A stretch of 64,000 nt of DNA, from NCBI RefSeq assembly GCF_900890705.1, contig NZ_CAAHFH010000001.1:3472001-3536000 (forward strand), in the 5' to 3' direction. The position numbers were made by a program, and so were the translations under genes. Position 1 is the stretch's first letter. Every line of letters begins with the position of its first letter. This stretch comes from Pontiella sulfatireligans (GTDB lineage Bacteria; Verrucomicrobiota; Kiritimatiellia; Kiritimatiellales; Pontiellaceae). The notes below the pieces were generated by a model. The model made no database searches. It was not told where the DNA came from and saw only the letters and a list, made by a program, of their open reading frames with translations. This document shows positions 62,220 through 64,000 of this stretch, piece after piece.

Positions 62220-64000
62220 CTACGGATGCAAGACCTTCAGGCGAAAAAAAAAGTTGGCGTTGGTGCCTCCATAGACTTTATGCTCGACTTCATCGTAGCC
62301 TGACGTATCCGACGAATTGTTCGTAGACCAATCCCACGAACTGTTCCAAACATTGGAAATTAGATTGTCCGTCCACTCTTGAATGTAGGTGATGCCGGGG
62401 TTGGAATGGATCAGCTCCAAGTTGAAGAAGCTGACATAGTGGTCGGGGTTGTAGGCCATCGACGGGGGCACCCCCTGGCTTGCCGGATTCGTCGGGTTTC
62501 CGCCAAGAGCGTATTCAACATAGTCGAGCTCGCCATCTTTATCAAAGTCGTTCGTTTCGACCCCCGTCGGGCTAAGGCCATAGAGCGCAACAAAATCATC
62601 CCAGCCGGAGGCCGGCGTGCCGGAAATTACCGTTGCCTTGAAGTAACGCAGGTCGGCATTTATATTCTCACCGCTGCCGGAAAGGTCGTAGTAGAGGCCT
62701 ACGGATTTAATGTTTTTCATATCAATGGATGCGGAAGAGCCAATCGTGCCGTACCCGCTGGTGATCGGGGTGAATCCGGACCAGTTCAGCACCGATGCAT
62801 CCGGCACAGAAAGCGAATTAAACGAGGCGCTGTTGGCGTTGTACTTCGTCAATTCCGTGCCCGCACTCGCATACCAATCCCCAGTCTCTTTCTGAATAAT
62901 CCAATGGACGACGCCAGTGCCGGTGCCCCCCCACATTGCAACCCGGGTTTCCGCAGCAAGGCCGGCTAACGCGACGTTCCCCGCAGACAGGTTTTCCCAG
63001 ACATACATGCAGTCATAGGTGGCTTGGTTTTTCCCTGACCGAATAGTATCGCCATACGTTGTGTTGAGTACCTGCTTGGCATTTCCGGAGCTGCTGGACG
63101 AGGTATTGAACACGGCCGACCGGTCGGTGTTGATCGGGTAGTAACTGGATCCTACCGCCGGATTGGCAGCTGTGCCTTCGATATAGGTTGTATTCTTAAC
63201 CACAAAATCCTGATTGCCAGCAACGATATTGGTATCGCCGCCGGCTTCTCCCCATTGCACCGCCACGCTGACCACGGGGGGCACGCTCTGGTTTTCAGTT
63301 TTGAGCAGCAGAACATCGTAGGGTTCCATGGTCTGGATAGACGAAACCAATTGACCGATAAGGAGATCGCGGTAGTCCGCGCTATAGCCCGAAGAGAGCG
63401 ATAAAGAAACGGTACGCGCGTCCTTGCTGACATTGATCAATGAAAGCGTGCTTTCGCCAGTCACCGGATCCACGGTCTGGGTAGCCAGTATGCCATAGGC
63501 CGGTTGTGCTCCTGAATCCGTGATGACCACATGAACGGCATTACTAAGCATTAGGGGATCCAGCGCATCACCGAGATCATTAACCATCACCGTGGCCACA
63601 TCAAAATCCACCGATGCATACGGTGCTAGATTCGTGTTGTCGCTCGCTGCAAACCCAAGCTCGGTCTTCAAGAAGCTGGCCGTGGAACCGTTCACCAGCA
63701 CCACGTTACCGCCCGCCTGTTCGAAGGCGAGTAATGCGACGTAGCTCGCATCCGAAATGAATGTGGTCGGCGGAACAACCACGGTCTGGCTCGAAACCGA
63801 CAGCCCTGAAATATCAGAGGGCGTCGTGAAACCAACGCGGACGTTAAGCAGCTTGAGCGCTTCGTAGACCTCTTCCAGTTCCTCGACGTAGGCGAGGTTC
63901 TGAATCGCGGCTTCACCACAATAATAGACCATGAAATGGCGATCTTGCTTCACCAGACCCGTCACATCAGTTGCATGAGCATTGAGTTCCTTCATCACCC
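62220..64000 (-). CDS. GH42-like (clan A) enzyme, third paralogue, C-terminal part
   Basis: At least 593 residues; the gene continues beyond the window, so the catalytic Glu residues are outside. It begins in MKELNAHATD and matches the enzymes at 6673 and 18515: HFMVYYCGEAAIQN, VRVGFTTPSDISGL, VVVPPTTFISDASYVALLAF and SFLKTELGFA. After the trimerisation-like domain comes the beta-sandwich module (YVWENLSAGN; MKNIKSVGLYYDLSG) that also opens the 1299-residue sulfatase, and the GNPTNPAS module ends the protein. It would be a secreted beta-galactosidase-type enzyme with binding modules. Domain order differs from the paralogue at 6673, showing module exchange. Confidence 0.78.
   Translation of the reverse strand, partial: VMKELNAHATDVTGLVKQDRHFMVYYCGEAAIQNLAYVEELEEVYEALKLLNVRVGFTTPSDISGLSVSSQTVVVPPTTFISDASYVALLAFEQAGGNVVLVNGSTASFLKTELGFAASDNTNLAPYASVDFDVATVMVNDLGDALDPLMLSNAVHVVITDSGAQPAYGILATQTVDPVTGESTLSLINVSKDARTVSLSLSSGYSADYRDLLIGQLVSSIQTMEPYDVLLLKTENQSVPPVVSVAVQWGEAGGDTNIVAGNQDFVVKNTTYIEGTAANPAVGSSYYPINTDRSAVFNTSSSSSGNAKQVLNTTYGDTIRSGKNQATYDCMYVWENLSAGNVALAGLAAETRVAMWGGTGTGVVHWIIQKETGDWYASAGTELTKYNANSASFNSLSVPDASVLNWSGFTPITSGYGTIGSSASIDMKNIKSVGLYYDLSGSGENINADLRYFKATVISGTPASGWDDFVALYGLSPTGVETNDFDKDGELDYVEYALGGNPTNPASQGVPPSMAYNPDHYVSFFNLELIHSNPGITYIQEWTDNLISNVWNSSWDWSTNNSSDTSGYDEVEHKVYGGTNANFFFRLKVLHP

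Overview
The window looks like an accessory polysaccharide-degradation region from a marine bacterium of the Kiritimatiellota (Pontiella-like) or a close PVC relative. This is inferred from gene content: many Cys-type S1 sulfatases with signal peptides next to GH2, GH16, GH29 and GH110 enzymes, no SusC/SusD pair, an SSS sodium symporter as the only visible transporter, SHD1/PA14-type modules, and secreted proteins carrying a recurring GNPTNPA module. No taxonomic marker gene is present. Nearly all genes are on the minus strand, so transcription runs from high to low coordinates.

Layout. 1-1.7 kb is worn: the end of an AraC-type regulator, an ISL3 transposase stub and a GH2/DUF1080 chimeric remnant. 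1.7-12 kb holds a GH16 enzyme and a set of sulfatase, GH42-like enzyme and a 1299-residue modular sulfatase. 12.1-22.3 kb is a second operon that begins with a TonB-like/VWA-like membrane protein and continues with a GH42-like enzyme, a heparinase-II/III-like lyase, a GH29 fucosidase and a histidine kinase/response regulator pair. 22.6-35.2 kb is a third operon: two sulfatases, an SSS symporter and three GH2 enzymes. A second TonB-like protein (35.4-37.3 kb) stands alone upstream of it. 37.5-41.3 kb is a sulfatase with a group II intron, probably class C, sitting directly behind its terminator; a GH110 enzyme precedes it. 43.4-47.8 kb is a different kind of module: a TetR regulator divergent from a redox or detoxification operon containing several truncated genes. 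48.0-54.8 kb has uxaB-uxaA, a large GH2 and a GH16 gene broken by one amber codon. 55-58.5 kb is a XylR-like regulator followed by a complete IS66-family element with an 8-bp target duplication. 58.6-64 kb has a 1114-residue modular secreted protein and the end of a third GH42-like enzyme.

How the parts fit. Endo-acting GH16 enzymes, sulfatases, alpha-galactosidase (GH110), alpha-fucosidase (GH29), a lyase-like enzyme and several beta-galactosidase-type GH2/GH42-like enzymes together suggest stepwise breakdown of a sulfated galactan (carrageenan, agar or porphyran type), with uptake by the SSS symporter and uronate use through UxaB/UxaA. Five 17-bp imperfect palindromes (NCGYAA-N4-TRTACGN) lie 100-230 bp upstream of five transcription units in the cluster and are probably the operator of a shared regulator. 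That operator set, the paired TonB-like proteins at operon heads, and the recurring secreted modules are the most novel features seen.
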